Shown here: one piece after another, positions 48,951 through 56,859 of the stretch
Layout of the letters: each line of letters begins with the position of its first letter
Position numbering within the stretch: the first letter of the stretch is position 1
From: Jiella pacifica
GTDB lineage: Bacteria > Pseudomonadota > Alphaproteobacteria > Rhizobiales > Rhizobiaceae
DNA length: 64,000 nt
Assembly: GCF_010500815.1 (NCBI RefSeq)
Contig: NZ_JAAAMG010000022.1
Span: forward strand, 1 to 64,000
Direction of reading: 5' to 3'
Notes under the pieces: generated by a model
Database searches by the model: none
Told to the model about the DNA's origin: nothing
Seen by the model: the letters and a program-made list of their open reading frames with translations, nothing else
Translations under genes and position numbers: made by a program

Positions 48951-48980
48951 GCCCGGCGCACCCCATGCGCCGGGCTTTTT
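48951..48980 (+). terminator. Strong intrinsic terminator in front of the lysis cassette
   Basis: GCCCGGCGCA (48951-48960) and TGCGCCGGGC (48966-48975) form a perfect 10-bp stem over CCCCA, followed directly by TTTTT. It faces rightward and lies only 41 bp before the endolysin start codon, leaving little room for a promoter after it. Confidence 0.85.
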
Positions 48981-49021
48981 CGTGCCGGTTGCGCGCCGGC
49001 CTCTTCGCAAGGAGACGAGCC

Positions 49022-49756
49022 ATGACATTCGAAGCCTGGCTGCAGAGCCGGCTGACGGCGCACGGGTTTGCCTGCGGGCCGATCGACGGCGTCGTCGGAC
49101 CGATCACGGTCGCGGCGATCCGGGCCTTCGAGGCATCGAGAGGGCTGCCGGTCGACGGGATGGCCGACGAGGTGGTCGTTAGGGTGCTGCGGGAAACGTC
49201 GAGCGCGGTCGATCCGGAAACCGCCGCGGCGGTCGACCGCGACCCGGCCGAGGTGGAGATCGAGAAGATCGGGTTGGCCAGCCTGACGATCAACGCCTGG
49301 CCGCGGCAGAGCGGCGTTTCGGCCTTCTACGGCGCCGTCGGTACCCGCCAGACCCGGGTCGCGGTGCCGTTCGATTTCTATCTGTCCTGGTCGAAGACGA
49401 CGCGGGTGAAGACGATCAGCCTGCACGAGAAGGTGGCGCCCTCGGCAGATCGTGTCCTGCAGACGATCGCGGCGACCTATTCGGCGGCCGAACGCAAGGC
49501 GCTGGGGCTCGACCTGTTTGGTGGCTCGCTCAACGTCAGGAAGATGCGCGGCGGCTCGTCCTGGTCGATGCATAGCTGGGGTATCGCAATCGATTTCGAT
49601 CCCGAGCGCAATCAGCTGAAATGGGGCGCACCGAAGGCCCGGCTGTCCCATGACGATGCGCTGCCATTCTGGAAGGCATGGGAGGCGGAGGGTTGGCTCC
49701 CCCTCGGTCGGGCGCGGAACTTCGACTTCATGCATGTGCAGGCCGCAAGGCTCTGA
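49022..49756 (+). CDS. Endolysin-type peptidoglycan peptidase: PG-binding domain plus M15 (VanY/endolysin-like) domain
   Basis: The 244-residue protein has an N-terminal peptidoglycan-binding domain (about 2-60: LTAHGFACGPIDGVVGPITV, then AAIRAFEASRGLPVDGMAD), a linker, and a C-terminal M15 metallopeptidase domain (about 135-240) with the zinc site in SWSMHSWGIAIDFDP (His and Asp ligands) and a final FDFMHVQ with the third His. No signal peptide is present, as in phage endolysins that need a holin to reach the cell wall. The ATG at 49022 has an AAGGAG site. Three small membrane proteins follow, making up a lysis-cassette layout, with no phage structural genes nearby. Confidence 0.8.
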   Translation: MTFEAWLQSRLTAHGFACGPIDGVVGPITVAAIRAFEASRGLPVDGMADEVVVRVLRETSSAVDPETAAAVDRDPAEVEIEKIGLASLTINAWPRQSGVSAFYGAVGTRQTRVAVPFDFYLSWSKTTRVKTISLHEKVAPSADRVLQTIAATYSAAERKALGLDLFGGSLNVRKMRGGSSWSMHSWGIAIDFDPERNQLKWGAPKARLSHDDALPFWKAWEAEGWLPLGRARNFDFMHVQAARL

Positions 49757-49873
49757 CGCCGCGCCGGGCAAGTCGGCGCCCGAGACTGGCTCGCCAGGGC
49801 CGAGGACGCCAGGGGCGAATGCCGCGGGCGGGACCAGCGCCGAGTTTTTCAACAACGAGCAAGGAGAACGACC

Positions 49874-50083
49874 ATGAGTCTCGCAAGCGTCGCCAAGGCG
49901 ATCGGTGCCACCGCCGCGACCATCGCCGCCACCGGAACCACCGTCTTCGCCACCGTGCCGGAGGGCGTCGACATGCCCTGGTATGCATGGCTGGGGCTCG
50001 GCGTCTTCAACGCGCTGATCGGCTTCGGCATCGTATATCTTGCGCCGAGGAACGCCGGCGCTGCCGCTGACGAGGCACGATGA
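49874..50083 (+). CDS. Small membrane protein, holin-like candidate
   Basis: The 69-residue protein has two hydrophobic segments: AIGATAATIAATGTTVFATV (about 9-28) and WYAWLGLGVFNALIGFGIVYLA (about 35-57), with a charged C-terminal tail (EAR). Size, two-helix topology and placement right after an endolysin gene match class II holins. An AAGGAG ribosome binding site precedes the ATG, and the stop overlaps the next gene (ATGA). Function is inferred from context; no conserved family was recognised. Confidence 0.6.
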   Translation: MSLASVAKAIGATAATIAATGTTVFATVPEGVDMPWYAWLGLGVFNALIGFGIVYLAPRNAGAAADEAR

Positions 50084-50508
50084 TCCTGATCCACATCCGC
50101 AAGAAGGCGCGGCAGCGGGCGGCGGAGTGGTTCTGCGCCCTCAACCTCGTCCTCTTCGGCCTGACGCTGCTGGCGCCCGGCGCGACCTTCGACCTGAAGG
50201 CCTACGCCGCCTTCCGGGCGGTGTTCGGCGAGGCCGCCACGGGCGGGCTGACGCTTCTCGTCGGCCTCGTCTGGTCGGTGGGGCTCGTCGTGAACGGCGT
50301 GAGGCAGCAGCTGACCTCGACGGTCCGGGCAACCTGCTGCTTCGCGGGCGTGATCGTCTATGCGCTGATCACGCTCGCCTATGTGTTCGGATCGGTACGG
50401 GCGGGCATCCTCGTGCCGAATGCGGGCGGCAACGCTGCCATCATGGTGCTGGCGCTCTTCTGCCTCTACTGGATCGGCGAGGAGAAGGGGGGGCGCACCG
50501 ATGGTTGA
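50080..50508 (+). CDS. Small multi-pass membrane protein of the lysis cassette, unknown
   Basis: The 142-residue protein has about four hydrophobic segments (ALNLVLFGLTLLAPG; GLTLLVGLVWSVGLVV; CCFAGVIVYALITLAYVFGSV; NAAIMVLALFCLYWI) connected by short loops, and a basic N-terminus. It overlaps the holin-like gene start-to-stop (ATGA) and the next gene by 8 bp, so it is part of the same translated unit. It was not recognised as a known family; small phage membrane proteins of this layout are sometimes holin partners or superinfection-type proteins. Confidence 0.6.
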   Translation: MILIHIRKKARQRAAEWFCALNLVLFGLTLLAPGATFDLKAYAAFRAVFGEAATGGLTLLVGLVWSVGLVVNGVRQQLTSTVRATCCFAGVIVYALITLAYVFGSVRAGILVPNAGGNAAIMVLALFCLYWIGEEKGGRTDG

Positions 50509-50872
50509 CGCGAACTCCCTGCCGGAATGGGTCCTGTGGATCGGCGGCATTGTCGGTGTGGCAGTCTCGACCGTGGTTCTGAAGCTCGGGCTGAAGAGCG
50601 GCGAAGCGACCGGCGAGAAGGTCGAAACTGCTCGGCTCGACGCGGCGCTCGTCGACAGCGTCTCGGTCAAGCACCTGGCCGGGTCGGTGGAAGGTCTGTC
50701 GTCGACCATGCGCGAACTCGATGGGCGGATGGGCGAGCGGGCGCGAGACATAGGCCATCAGGGCGCCCAGCAGAGCGAGGCCCTCAACGAGATGATGCGC
50801 GACCTTGCCCGCGAGGTACAGGAGTTGCGGCTGGAGCTTCGCCAGATCCGCGCCGAACTCAGCCGTCGATGA
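50501..50872 (+). CDS. Membrane-anchored coiled-coil protein of the lysis cassette
   Basis: The 123-residue protein has one N-terminal membrane helix (EWVLWIGGIVGVAVSTVVLKLGL, about 8-30) and a long charged helical region (about 45-123) with heptad-like spacing (MRELDGRM; LNEMMRDLAREVQELRLELR). The single-anchor coiled-coil form recalls phage small membrane and spanin-like components, but no lipobox or typical spanin pair is seen. It overlaps the upstream gene by 8 bp and closes the cassette. The next gene (DUF1476) lies 127 bp away and is a housekeeping gene. Confidence 0.6.
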   Translation: MVDANSLPEWVLWIGGIVGVAVSTVVLKLGLKSGEATGEKVETARLDAALVDSVSVKHLAGSVEGLSSTMRELDGRMGERARDIGHQGAQQSEALNEMMRDLAREVQELRLELRQIRAELSRR

Positions 50873-50999
50873 CAGCCGAGGCCCGAGGGAGGGGATAGAG
50901 GAGAGGGCGGGGCGAGGCGAATTCCGCTTCAAAATGCGGCGAGATTTCCTTATGTCAGGGGCCACCGCCCAGCCGGGCCTACGAGCGAGGAAACACGAC

Positions 51000-51317
51000 A
51001 TGTCCTTCAACGATCGCGGACAGGATTTCGAAGCCCGCTACGTGCACGATCAGGAACTCAAGTTTCGCATCGAGGCGCGTCGCAACAAGCTGATCGGGCT
51101 GTGGGCCGCAGAAAAGCTGGGTCTCTCCGGTGAGGAGGCCAATCGCTATGCTCAGGATGTGGTGGCCATCGCCTTTCAAACCCCGGGCGACGACGGGATC
51201 TTCCAGAAAGTCCGCGCCGACTTTGATGGGGCGAAGGTCGAACAGTCCGACCATCAGATCCACCGCCACATGGCTGAATTCCTGGGCGAGGCCGAGAATC
51301 AGATCCGCAGCGCCTGA
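51000..51317 (+). CDS. DUF1476 protein, F1Fo-ATP synthase inhibitory zeta subunit
   Basis: The 105-residue all-helical protein has the signature FNDRGQDFEARYVHDQELKFRIEARRNKLIGLWAAEKLGLSGEEA and ends in HRHMAEFLGEAENQI. In alphaproteobacteria DUF1476 is the zeta subunit, a natural inhibitor of F1-ATPase acting through its N-terminal segment, analogous to mitochondrial IF1. A GAGGAA site 9 nt before the ATG at 51000 supports the start. It is a single gene between the lysis cassette and a convergent hydrolase gene; no other ATP-synthase gene is nearby, which is normal for zeta. Confidence 0.92.
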   Translation: MSFNDRGQDFEARYVHDQELKFRIEARRNKLIGLWAAEKLGLSGEEANRYAQDVVAIAFQTPGDDGIFQKVRADFDGAKVEQSDHQIHRHMAEFLGEAENQIRSA

Positions 51318-51369
51318 CAATTCGCCGTTCTCGCCCAGGCGGCAGAACGCGGCGTCCTCGGATGCCGCG

Positions 51370-51933
51370 TCAACTCGCCGGGCGCGGCAGCCGGCTCATG
51401 AAGCGGCCGAAGGTCAGGAGACCTTCCGGCCAGGGCCCGTGGCCGCTTTCGGCATTGATGTGGCCGATTTCTCCGGCGTCGATGAACAGGGAGCCCCAGG
51501 CGCCGGCGATGTCCTCGACCGCCTCGAAGGACGAGAACATGTCGTTGCGGCTGGCGACGACAAGGCTCGGAAACGGCAGCGGATCGCGCGGATAGGGGCC
51601 GAAGGTGCGCAGATGCTTCGGCCGGATCGCCTCGTCGGCGACGTCAGGCGGTGCGACGAAGAACGCTCCGGCAACCGGTCTTTCGAATTTCGGCACCGCC
51701 TGGACCGCCGCTGCGACACCAAGCGAATGGGCAATGAGGACCACCGGTCGCGTCGCCGCATTGACGGCGCTGGCGACTGACCGGGTCCAATCCTCGACGA
51801 CGGGTTTGGACCATTCCACCTGATCGACGCGGCGCGCGGTCGAGAGCTTGCGCTCCCACCGGCTCTGCCAGTGGTCTTCGGACGATCCCTTGTATCCGGG
51901 GATGATGAGAATGTCGGCTTCGGCGGCACGCAT
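51370..51933 (-). CDS. RBBP9/YdeN-family small alpha/beta hydrolase
   Basis: The 187-residue hydrolase of the RBBP9 (DUF1234-like) family has DILIIPGYKGSSEDHWQSRWE near the start, the nucleophile elbow LIAHSLGVAAAVQA, an acid in VVASRNDMFSSFE and the C-terminal catalytic His in GHINAESGHGPWPEG. This family contains serine hydrolases of unknown physiological substrate. The ATG at 51933 is used because the PGYKGS motif begins about 12 residues later; a longer upstream start has no support. It is the last gene of the long minus-strand run, 151 bp after the YceI gene. Confidence 0.87.
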   Translation of the reverse strand: MRAAEADILIIPGYKGSSEDHWQSRWERKLSTARRVDQVEWSKPVVEDWTRSVASAVNAATRPVVLIAHSLGVAAAVQAVPKFERPVAGAFFVAPPDVADEAIRPKHLRTFGPYPRDPLPFPSLVVASRNDMFSSFEAVEDIAGAWGSLFIDAGEIGHINAESGHGPWPEGLLTFGRFMSRLPRPAS

Positions 51934-52083
51934 GGACCCGCAAATGCGAACACTCGCGGTCGAAGTCAACCGGCAGAGGCGGTGAGCCGCGGGAAGTTCA
52001 CACTTCGCGAGCGTTGTCATCGAGGCCGGACTGCCTGAGCGGCCCGCCGCCACTGCGGTCGCTCCACCGCACTCGGCCTGAGG

Positions 52084-53013
52084 TCAGCTCGTCGGAACGA
52101 AGGCGAGCTCGAAGGTCACCGGGGAAGACGGCGTGATCGAGATGTCGCCGACCGCTGAACTCAACTGTTTCAGGCCGTCGTCCATGCCGAAATCCGTGGC
52201 GGAAACCGTCACCGGCGATGCCGAGGCGACCGAGACGAGGCCGTCGCCGAGCTTCGAGATGATGACCGGAACTGTGATGTCCTTGCTGATGCCGCGGATG
52301 GTCAGCGTCACCGGCAGGTCGTAGGCCATCCGCGCCTCGTCGAAGACCGTGCCGATCGCCTGGGGATCGATTCGGGCGGTGATCGTCGCCTCGGGGAACT
52401 GCTCGATGTCGAACAGGAGAAAGCGCATCCTCACGTCTCGAATGTCGATGCCGGTCGATACCGATTCCAGTTTGATCTTCACCTCGGCGCCGCCATCGGA
52501 GGAGATCGTGCCGGAGAGTTCGCCGAATGTCTGTGTTTCGACGACGGTGCCCTTCTTGATGGTCACGAAGTTCAGCCGCGATCGGGAATTGTCGAGGGTC
52601 CAATCCTTTGAGAAGAACGCTTCCTTCTGCCCGCTTTCCGGCGTTGCCACCTCGCTCCGCGCCGCATCCGGCGCAGGGCCCGTCACGGTCGCGATTTGGG
52701 GGCCGCCGGCGGGCGCGGCTGCGCCGCTCTGCGCCCGCACCCAGCCATCGACGTTGTATTTGACGTTGGCGACCGTGTAGAAGCCAAGCCGATACCACTT
52801 CTGGCCGGCCGGATCGGCGGTCTCTTCCATGACGCAGGCCTGGGTCGCCTCGGGCAGGATCGCCACCGCCAGGCCGGCACCGCTGTCAGGCTTGTCGAAG
52901 AGCTCGGTTCTTGTATCGATCGCTTCGTAGAACTCGCAGGCCATTGCGGAACCCGCCCCGGCCAGGAGGGCTGCGAACAAGCCTGCGGCCGTCATCACGT
53001 GTCTCTGAGCCAT
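52084..53013 (-). CDS. Secreted SH3-like plus YceI-domain protein
   Basis: The 309-residue protein has a signal peptide (HVMTAAGLFAALLAGAGSAMA), an SH3-like N-terminal region with several Cys (CEFYEAIDTRTELFDKPDSG; WYRLGFYTVANVKYNVDGWV), a Pro/Ala linker (about 95-125), and a C-terminal YceI lipocalin-like domain (about 130-305; DNSRSRLNFVTIKKGTVVETQTFGELSGTI, ITARIDPQAIGTV). YceI proteins bind isoprenoid-like lipids in the periplasm. Fusion to an SH3-like domain hints at cell-wall association. It follows the SH3/CxxCH gene by 62 bp and could be the distal end of the large envelope-protease cluster. Confidence 0.8.
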   Translation of the reverse strand: MAQRHVMTAAGLFAALLAGAGSAMACEFYEAIDTRTELFDKPDSGAGLAVAILPEATQACVMEETADPAGQKWYRLGFYTVANVKYNVDGWVRAQSGAAAPAGGPQIATVTGPAPDAARSEVATPESGQKEAFFSKDWTLDNSRSRLNFVTIKKGTVVETQTFGELSGTISSDGGAEVKIKLESVSTGIDIRDVRMRFLLFDIEQFPEATITARIDPQAIGTVFDEARMAYDLPVTLTIRGISKDITVPVIISKLGDGLVSVASASPVTVSATDFGMDDGLKQLSSAVGDISITPSSPVTFELAFVPTS

Positions 53014-53075
53014 TTCGTGCTCCTCTCGTCACATCGTTGCAAAGACCGCCGTCCGCTCGGGGACATTCGTCGTCG

Positions 53076-53771
53076 TCACTGACAGCCGCTGCCGGCCCAG
53101 GTTGCGAGCGCCTTCTTGTAGGGGCCGCCATAGGGATGCTGGATGCGGATGATGCTGGCCGGGTCTGCCATGTAGGACTTGCCCTGATCGCAGAGCCGGT
53201 CCTTGTTCCACTGATGGCAGGACGTGCATTGCCGCTTCCAGCGCTCCTCCGGCAGGCCGTCGATCGGCGCGAACAGCGGCAGGCTGTTGGCGAGTTGCTC
53301 AAGGCTGCGCCCGCGCACCGGGAAGGGGCCGAAGGGGACTGGATCGATGAAGTTCAACGTGACCTGCTGGTCGCTGGCGACGGCAGCGGCGGGCGCCTCG
53401 TCGGCCGGCGAAGGCTGGCTTGCCTGATCCTCCACGGCAGCGGTGGGCGCCGTGCCGTTGTCGGGTGTATCGACCTTGGCGAGGTAGCGGATCGACGTCC
53501 AGCCTTCGATCGTCTGCGTGCCGCTCCCGTCGGGCCGGCTCTTGGAGACGACGTAGCCCCAGTCCTGGCCGCCGGCCGTCTCGTTCTTGGCGATGCAGAC
53601 GAGGTCGTTGTAGCGCAGGACGTCGAGGATGGTGCCGAAGACGTTCGGCTCGGCCCGCATGTTCAACAGCCGGGCCTCGACGCGATAGGTGTCGCAGGAC
53701 TGGGCGGTCGCCGGGTGAGAGAGAAACAGCGCTCCGAGGACGGTCGCGACGACGATAGACAAGCGTGACAT
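53076..53771 (-). CDS. Secreted SH3-domain protein with a CxxCH motif
   Basis: The 231-residue protein has a signal peptide (SRLSIVVATVLGALFLSHPATA), a bacterial SH3 domain (about 25-110: RVEARLLNMRAEPNVFGTIL, then CIAKNETAGGQDWGYVVSKS), a Pro/Ala linker, and a C-terminal segment with RQCTSCHQW, a possible c-type haem site, followed by two further Cys (RLCDQG and the final SGCQ). The CxxCH is followed by only about 50 residues, short for a cytochrome c domain and without an obvious axial Met, so the Cys residues may instead form disulfides. GAGGAA precedes the ATG at 53771. It lies between a subtilisin-like protease and a YceI protein on the same strand. Confidence 0.65.
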   Translation of the reverse strand: MSRLSIVVATVLGALFLSHPATAQSCDTYRVEARLLNMRAEPNVFGTILDVLRYNDLVCIAKNETAGGQDWGYVVSKSRPDGSGTQTIEGWTSIRYLAKVDTPDNGTAPTAAVEDQASQPSPADEAPAAAVASDQQVTLNFIDPVPFGPFPVRGRSLEQLANSLPLFAPIDGLPEERWKRQCTSCHQWNKDRLCDQGKSYMADPASIIRIQHPYGGPYKKALATWAGSGCQ

Positions 53772-53833
53772 GGAATTCCTCGCTACTGTGACGCGGGTTG
53801 ATAAACTGCCATCGGAGCGTTCTCCGACGGGAT

Positions 53834-55615
53834 TCAGCGCGCTGAGCCGGCCAGCGAACGTCCCGCGCTGGCAACGGGGGGCAAAACTTGGACGAGTCCG
53901 GCGCCGCAGCCCCTCGGGCACGCCTCGGAAGATCTGGAAAGGGCGGTGGCGACGAGCGCCTGGCGCGCCTCCTCGGCCGTCATCGCCGGCCGTGCGGCAA
54001 CGAGGGTCGCGACCACGGCGCTGACCAGTGGCGCCGCCATCGAGGTACCTTCCTTGAACTCGTAACCGCCGGACACGATCGACAGGATGCCGTCCGGCTG
54101 ACCGTTGCGGTCGTCGTCCCGCTGGGTGTTGCCGCCAGGCGCAAGGACGTCGATCCGCGGCCCGAAATTCGAATAGGGCGAGATCGCGCCGCGGGCGTCG
54201 GAGGCGGCGACGGTGATGACGCCGGCGCAGCTTGCCGGCGACGACTGGCGGGCATCCTCGGCGCTGTTGCCGGCGGCGGCGACGACCACCGCGCCAGCCG
54301 CCAGCGCGTCGTCGACCGCCGCCTGATAGGCGGCCGGACAGGCGCCGGGCCCGCCGAGCGACATGTTGATCACCTTGGCTGGGTTCGGATTGCTCGGCAC
54401 GCCGGCCACGGACACGCCGGCTGCCCAGCGCAGCGCATCGATGATGTCGGTATCGAAGCCGCCGCATCGGCCGAGGACGCGCACTGGCACGATGCGCACG
54501 GCAACGCCGGGAAGGCCGATGCCGAGCCGGTTGTCGCCTTCGACCGCCCCGGCGATGCCGGCGACGTGCGAGCCGTGCCAGGTGCTGGCGGTGGCGGGGG
54601 ATCCGGTGAAGCAGAGACCCGCAGTCGTCGCATCGCCCGGGTCGGCGGGATCGCTGTCGCGGCCGTCGCCGTCATTGGCGACGAGGTCGAGGGAGATGAA
54701 GTCGTAGCCGGGGAGGATCCTGTTTCTGGCGAGATCCTGATGACTGGCGACGAGGCCGGTGTCGATGATCGCGACAATCGGGCCGGCGGTGTCGGTCTGG
54801 CGATGCGCCGCCCGGTATGTGCGAAAGCCCGTCCCGCCGGGGAGCCTGTCAGCGGCCGCCTGCGGCGCATTGTCGAGGAGCTGCCATTGCAGCTGCGACA
54901 GCGGATCGTCCGAGAGGGCGGGGGGCGTCCCGATGTTGGCCGGTCCGCCGACCCGGCCCGAGCCGATGATGGCATCGATCGCCCCGACGTCGGGGCTCGG
55001 CGAACGGATGCCATCGGTCGGCGGCGGACGGTCGATGCCCAAAAGCGCATTGAAACCGTCGGCGGGATTGGCGACCTGATTGGCGAAGCGCATCATGTTC
55101 GGTTCGACCGAGGCCACCTGCGGCATCTGGCGAAGCGCCGTGACGATGGCGGCTGCTTCGGGCGCAATGTTCGTGACGAAGTCGCCGGCGCCGGCCGGAA
55201 CGGATGGGAAGGCGGCCCGGCCATTTTGTTCGCGGGCCGATCCGGGCAGCGCCACGACGAGACTTCGGCCGCTGCTGCCGGTTCCCGCTTCGATCGCCGC
55301 GACGACCGCATCCAACGATCCGCCGGCCGACTCGCGCTGGCGCCGTGCCGCCTCGATCCGGAGGCTTTCGCGATTTTCTCCGCTCCTGAGGGTGACGAGG
55401 ACGCGGGTCGGATCGACGAGGCGAAGCGGGGTCGTGGCCAGTGCCGGCGCTGCGCCGGGAACGATCTGCCGGCTGGCCTCGGCGAAACTCTCTTGGGCCT
55501 TCGCTGCGAAGCTGCCTTGGCCGGCCGCCAGGGTCGCTGCGAGAATGCCGACGCTCTTCAGGGCGCGGCCATGAAGGCGCCGGTCTCGAAGGGGTCTGCG
55601 ATCGAACCTACGCAT
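53834..55615 (-). CDS. Secreted subtilisin-like serine protease (family S8)
   Basis: The 593-residue protein has an N-terminal signal region (about 18-40), a propeptide-like segment (about 65-180 with FANQVANPADGFNALLGIDR), and a subtilase domain (about 270-560). The catalytic triad is Asp285 (VAIIDTGL), His347 (WHGSHVAGIAG) and Ser525 (GTSMAAP), with the oxyanion Asn450 (AAAGN). It should be a periplasmic or extracellular endoprotease maturing by self-cleavage. It lies within a cluster that also holds an S1 trypsin-like and a Lon-like protease, and is preceded by a 26-bp perfect palindrome. The ATG at 55615 follows a GGAG about 10 nt upstream. Confidence 0.9.
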   Translation of the reverse strand: MRRFDRRPLRDRRLHGRALKSVGILAATLAAGQGSFAAKAQESFAEASRQIVPGAAPALATTPLRLVDPTRVLVTLRSGENRESLRIEAARRQRESAGGSLDAVVAAIEAGTGSSGRSLVVALPGSAREQNGRAAFPSVPAGAGDFVTNIAPEAAAIVTALRQMPQVASVEPNMMRFANQVANPADGFNALLGIDRPPPTDGIRSPSPDVGAIDAIIGSGRVGGPANIGTPPALSDDPLSQLQWQLLDNAPQAAADRLPGGTGFRTYRAAHRQTDTAGPIVAIIDTGLVASHQDLARNRILPGYDFISLDLVANDGDGRDSDPADPGDATTAGLCFTGSPATASTWHGSHVAGIAGAVEGDNRLGIGLPGVAVRIVPVRVLGRCGGFDTDIIDALRWAAGVSVAGVPSNPNPAKVINMSLGGPGACPAAYQAAVDDALAAGAVVVAAAGNSAEDARQSSPASCAGVITVAASDARGAISPYSNFGPRIDVLAPGGNTQRDDDRNGQPDGILSIVSGGYEFKEGTSMAAPLVSAVVATLVAARPAMTAEEARQALVATALSRSSEACPRGCGAGLVQVLPPVASAGRSLAGSAR

Positions 55616-55685
55616 CTGATTCAAGCTCCGAAAACGTGCGGCCAAGGCGCGGGAACGAAGGACGGAAGGCGGTTCATGGGTTCGG

Positions 55686-55711
55686 AGGCGCCCGCCGATC
55701 GGCGGGCGCCT
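55686..55711 (-). other. 26-bp perfect palindrome between two cluster genes
   Basis: AGGCGCCCGCCGA and its exact complement fill 55686-55711, with no separate loop bases. It lies 9 bp after the stop of the CsgG-like gene and 70 bp before the S8 protease start. As RNA it would form an 11-bp stem with a 4-nt loop but has no T-tract; a processing or stability element is more likely than a terminator. Confidence 0.55.
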
Positions 55712-55719
55712 TGCGTTTC

Positions 55720-56754
55720 TCAGTTCTCGCGGACGCCGAGGGCCTCGACGACGATCTCGTTCGAGCCTTGGGTCTGCGGGTCGGCGACGACGCCCATGAG
55801 CTCGAGCATCAGCCGGACGTTGCGCAGAACGCGCTGCTGGTCGGAGCGGGTCTTGTAGGAGAAGGTGATCTCCGAGAAGTCCGACTTCGAGACGTCGAGA
55901 TCGAGCGCGCACTTCCAGTAGGACATGTACTCCTCGACGGCGTTCATCTGGCGCTGCTCGAAGCCGCGGAAGGTGACGGCGAAGACGGTCGGGGGATTGT
56001 CGCAGCCCGATCCGCCGACGCCGCGACGGGGCAGAGCGGCGACGTCGCCGTCGATGGCGTCGTTGGTGCCGGCATCGTGACCGCCATCGGACGAATAGCC
56101 GCCGCCGCCGCTGCTGCGGCCGAGGAGTGCAGCAAGCTGAATGGCCAGCTTGTTGCCGGCGTTGCGGGCCAGTTTCTCGCCGTTCAGGGAGACGAACTCC
56201 TTGATACAGTGCGGATCGGCCGGCGTGCCGTTGAGGCCGGCGGCACAACCGGCAAAGGCGGTGCCCTGGGTGTCGAGGTCGAGATTGTCGCCGCCGGCGA
56301 AGCGGCCGCTGCGCACGTCGATGGCGCGATAGTTCAGTGACATCTGCAGCTTGACGATGCCGCTGTATGGGTCCGTCACGGCGCGAGCATAGATCGTGTA
56401 GGGGACGACGTAGTCCATCTGGGGATTGTCGACGGAACGCACGACCGAGATCAGTTCCTCGTCGGTGCGGCGCTGACGATCCTGCTGGTAGAAGTTCAGC
56501 GTCAGCGCGGTCTCGTCATAGACGTCGAGGCCTTGGATGCCGTACTTCTGCAGCTGCGACTGATAGGCAGGCGAATTGAGCGTCTGGTTGATCGTCGACA
56601 GCACCGCATTCTGGATGCGGTTGTTGCGCGCCAGGCTCTCCGTGTCCCAGTCCTCCTGCATGACGAGGACGTTGAGGGTGGCGGCATGCGCGGCACCGGC
56701 CAAGGTGCAAAGGCCGATCATCGCGGCGGCGGTCGTTCTTGCGAGCATCTTCAT
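55720..56754 (-). CDS. Secreted protein, CsgG/FlgT-like fold suspected, unknown function
   Basis: The 344-residue protein has a signal peptide (KMLARTTAAAMIGLCTLAGAAHA). Residues 24-190 read as an alternating beta/alpha region (LNVLVMQEDWDTESLARNNR; YVVPYTIYARAVTDPYSG; LQMSLNYRAIDVRSGRFAGG) resembling the CsgG/FlgT/LpoB-type fold of periplasmic assembly proteins; this is a judgement on pattern, not a motif match. A Gly/Ser-rich linker (GRSSGGGGYSSDGG) separates it from a C-terminal domain (about 255-344) with FEQRQMNAVEEYMSYWKCAL. The start at 56754 has GGAGAG upstream. It lies between an OmpA-family and an S8 protease gene on the same strand. Confidence 0.6.
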   Translation of the reverse strand: MKMLARTTAAAMIGLCTLAGAAHAATLNVLVMQEDWDTESLARNNRIQNAVLSTINQTLNSPAYQSQLQKYGIQGLDVYDETALTLNFYQQDRQRRTDEELISVVRSVDNPQMDYVVPYTIYARAVTDPYSGIVKLQMSLNYRAIDVRSGRFAGGDNLDLDTQGTAFAGCAAGLNGTPADPHCIKEFVSLNGEKLARNAGNKLAIQLAALLGRSSGGGGYSSDGGHDAGTNDAIDGDVAALPRRGVGGSGCDNPPTVFAVTFRGFEQRQMNAVEEYMSYWKCALDLDVSKSDFSEITFSYKTRSDQQRVLRNVRLMLELMGVVADPQTQGSNEIVVEALGVREN

Positions 56755-56859
56755 CGGGGCTCTCCGGTTCCTTGTCATTGGTTCTGAGGGATGGGGGGAT
56801 CGGCTGCTCGGCAAGGTGCCGGGCGGCTCAGTCTGGTGGTGGTTCGTCGTGCCCCTCCC

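Noticed and set aside
47505-50872. Genomic island inserted at tRNA-Val
   Set aside because: No repeat of the tRNA 3' end, integrase or shift in base composition was seen beside the lysis cassette, and housekeeping gph lies between them.
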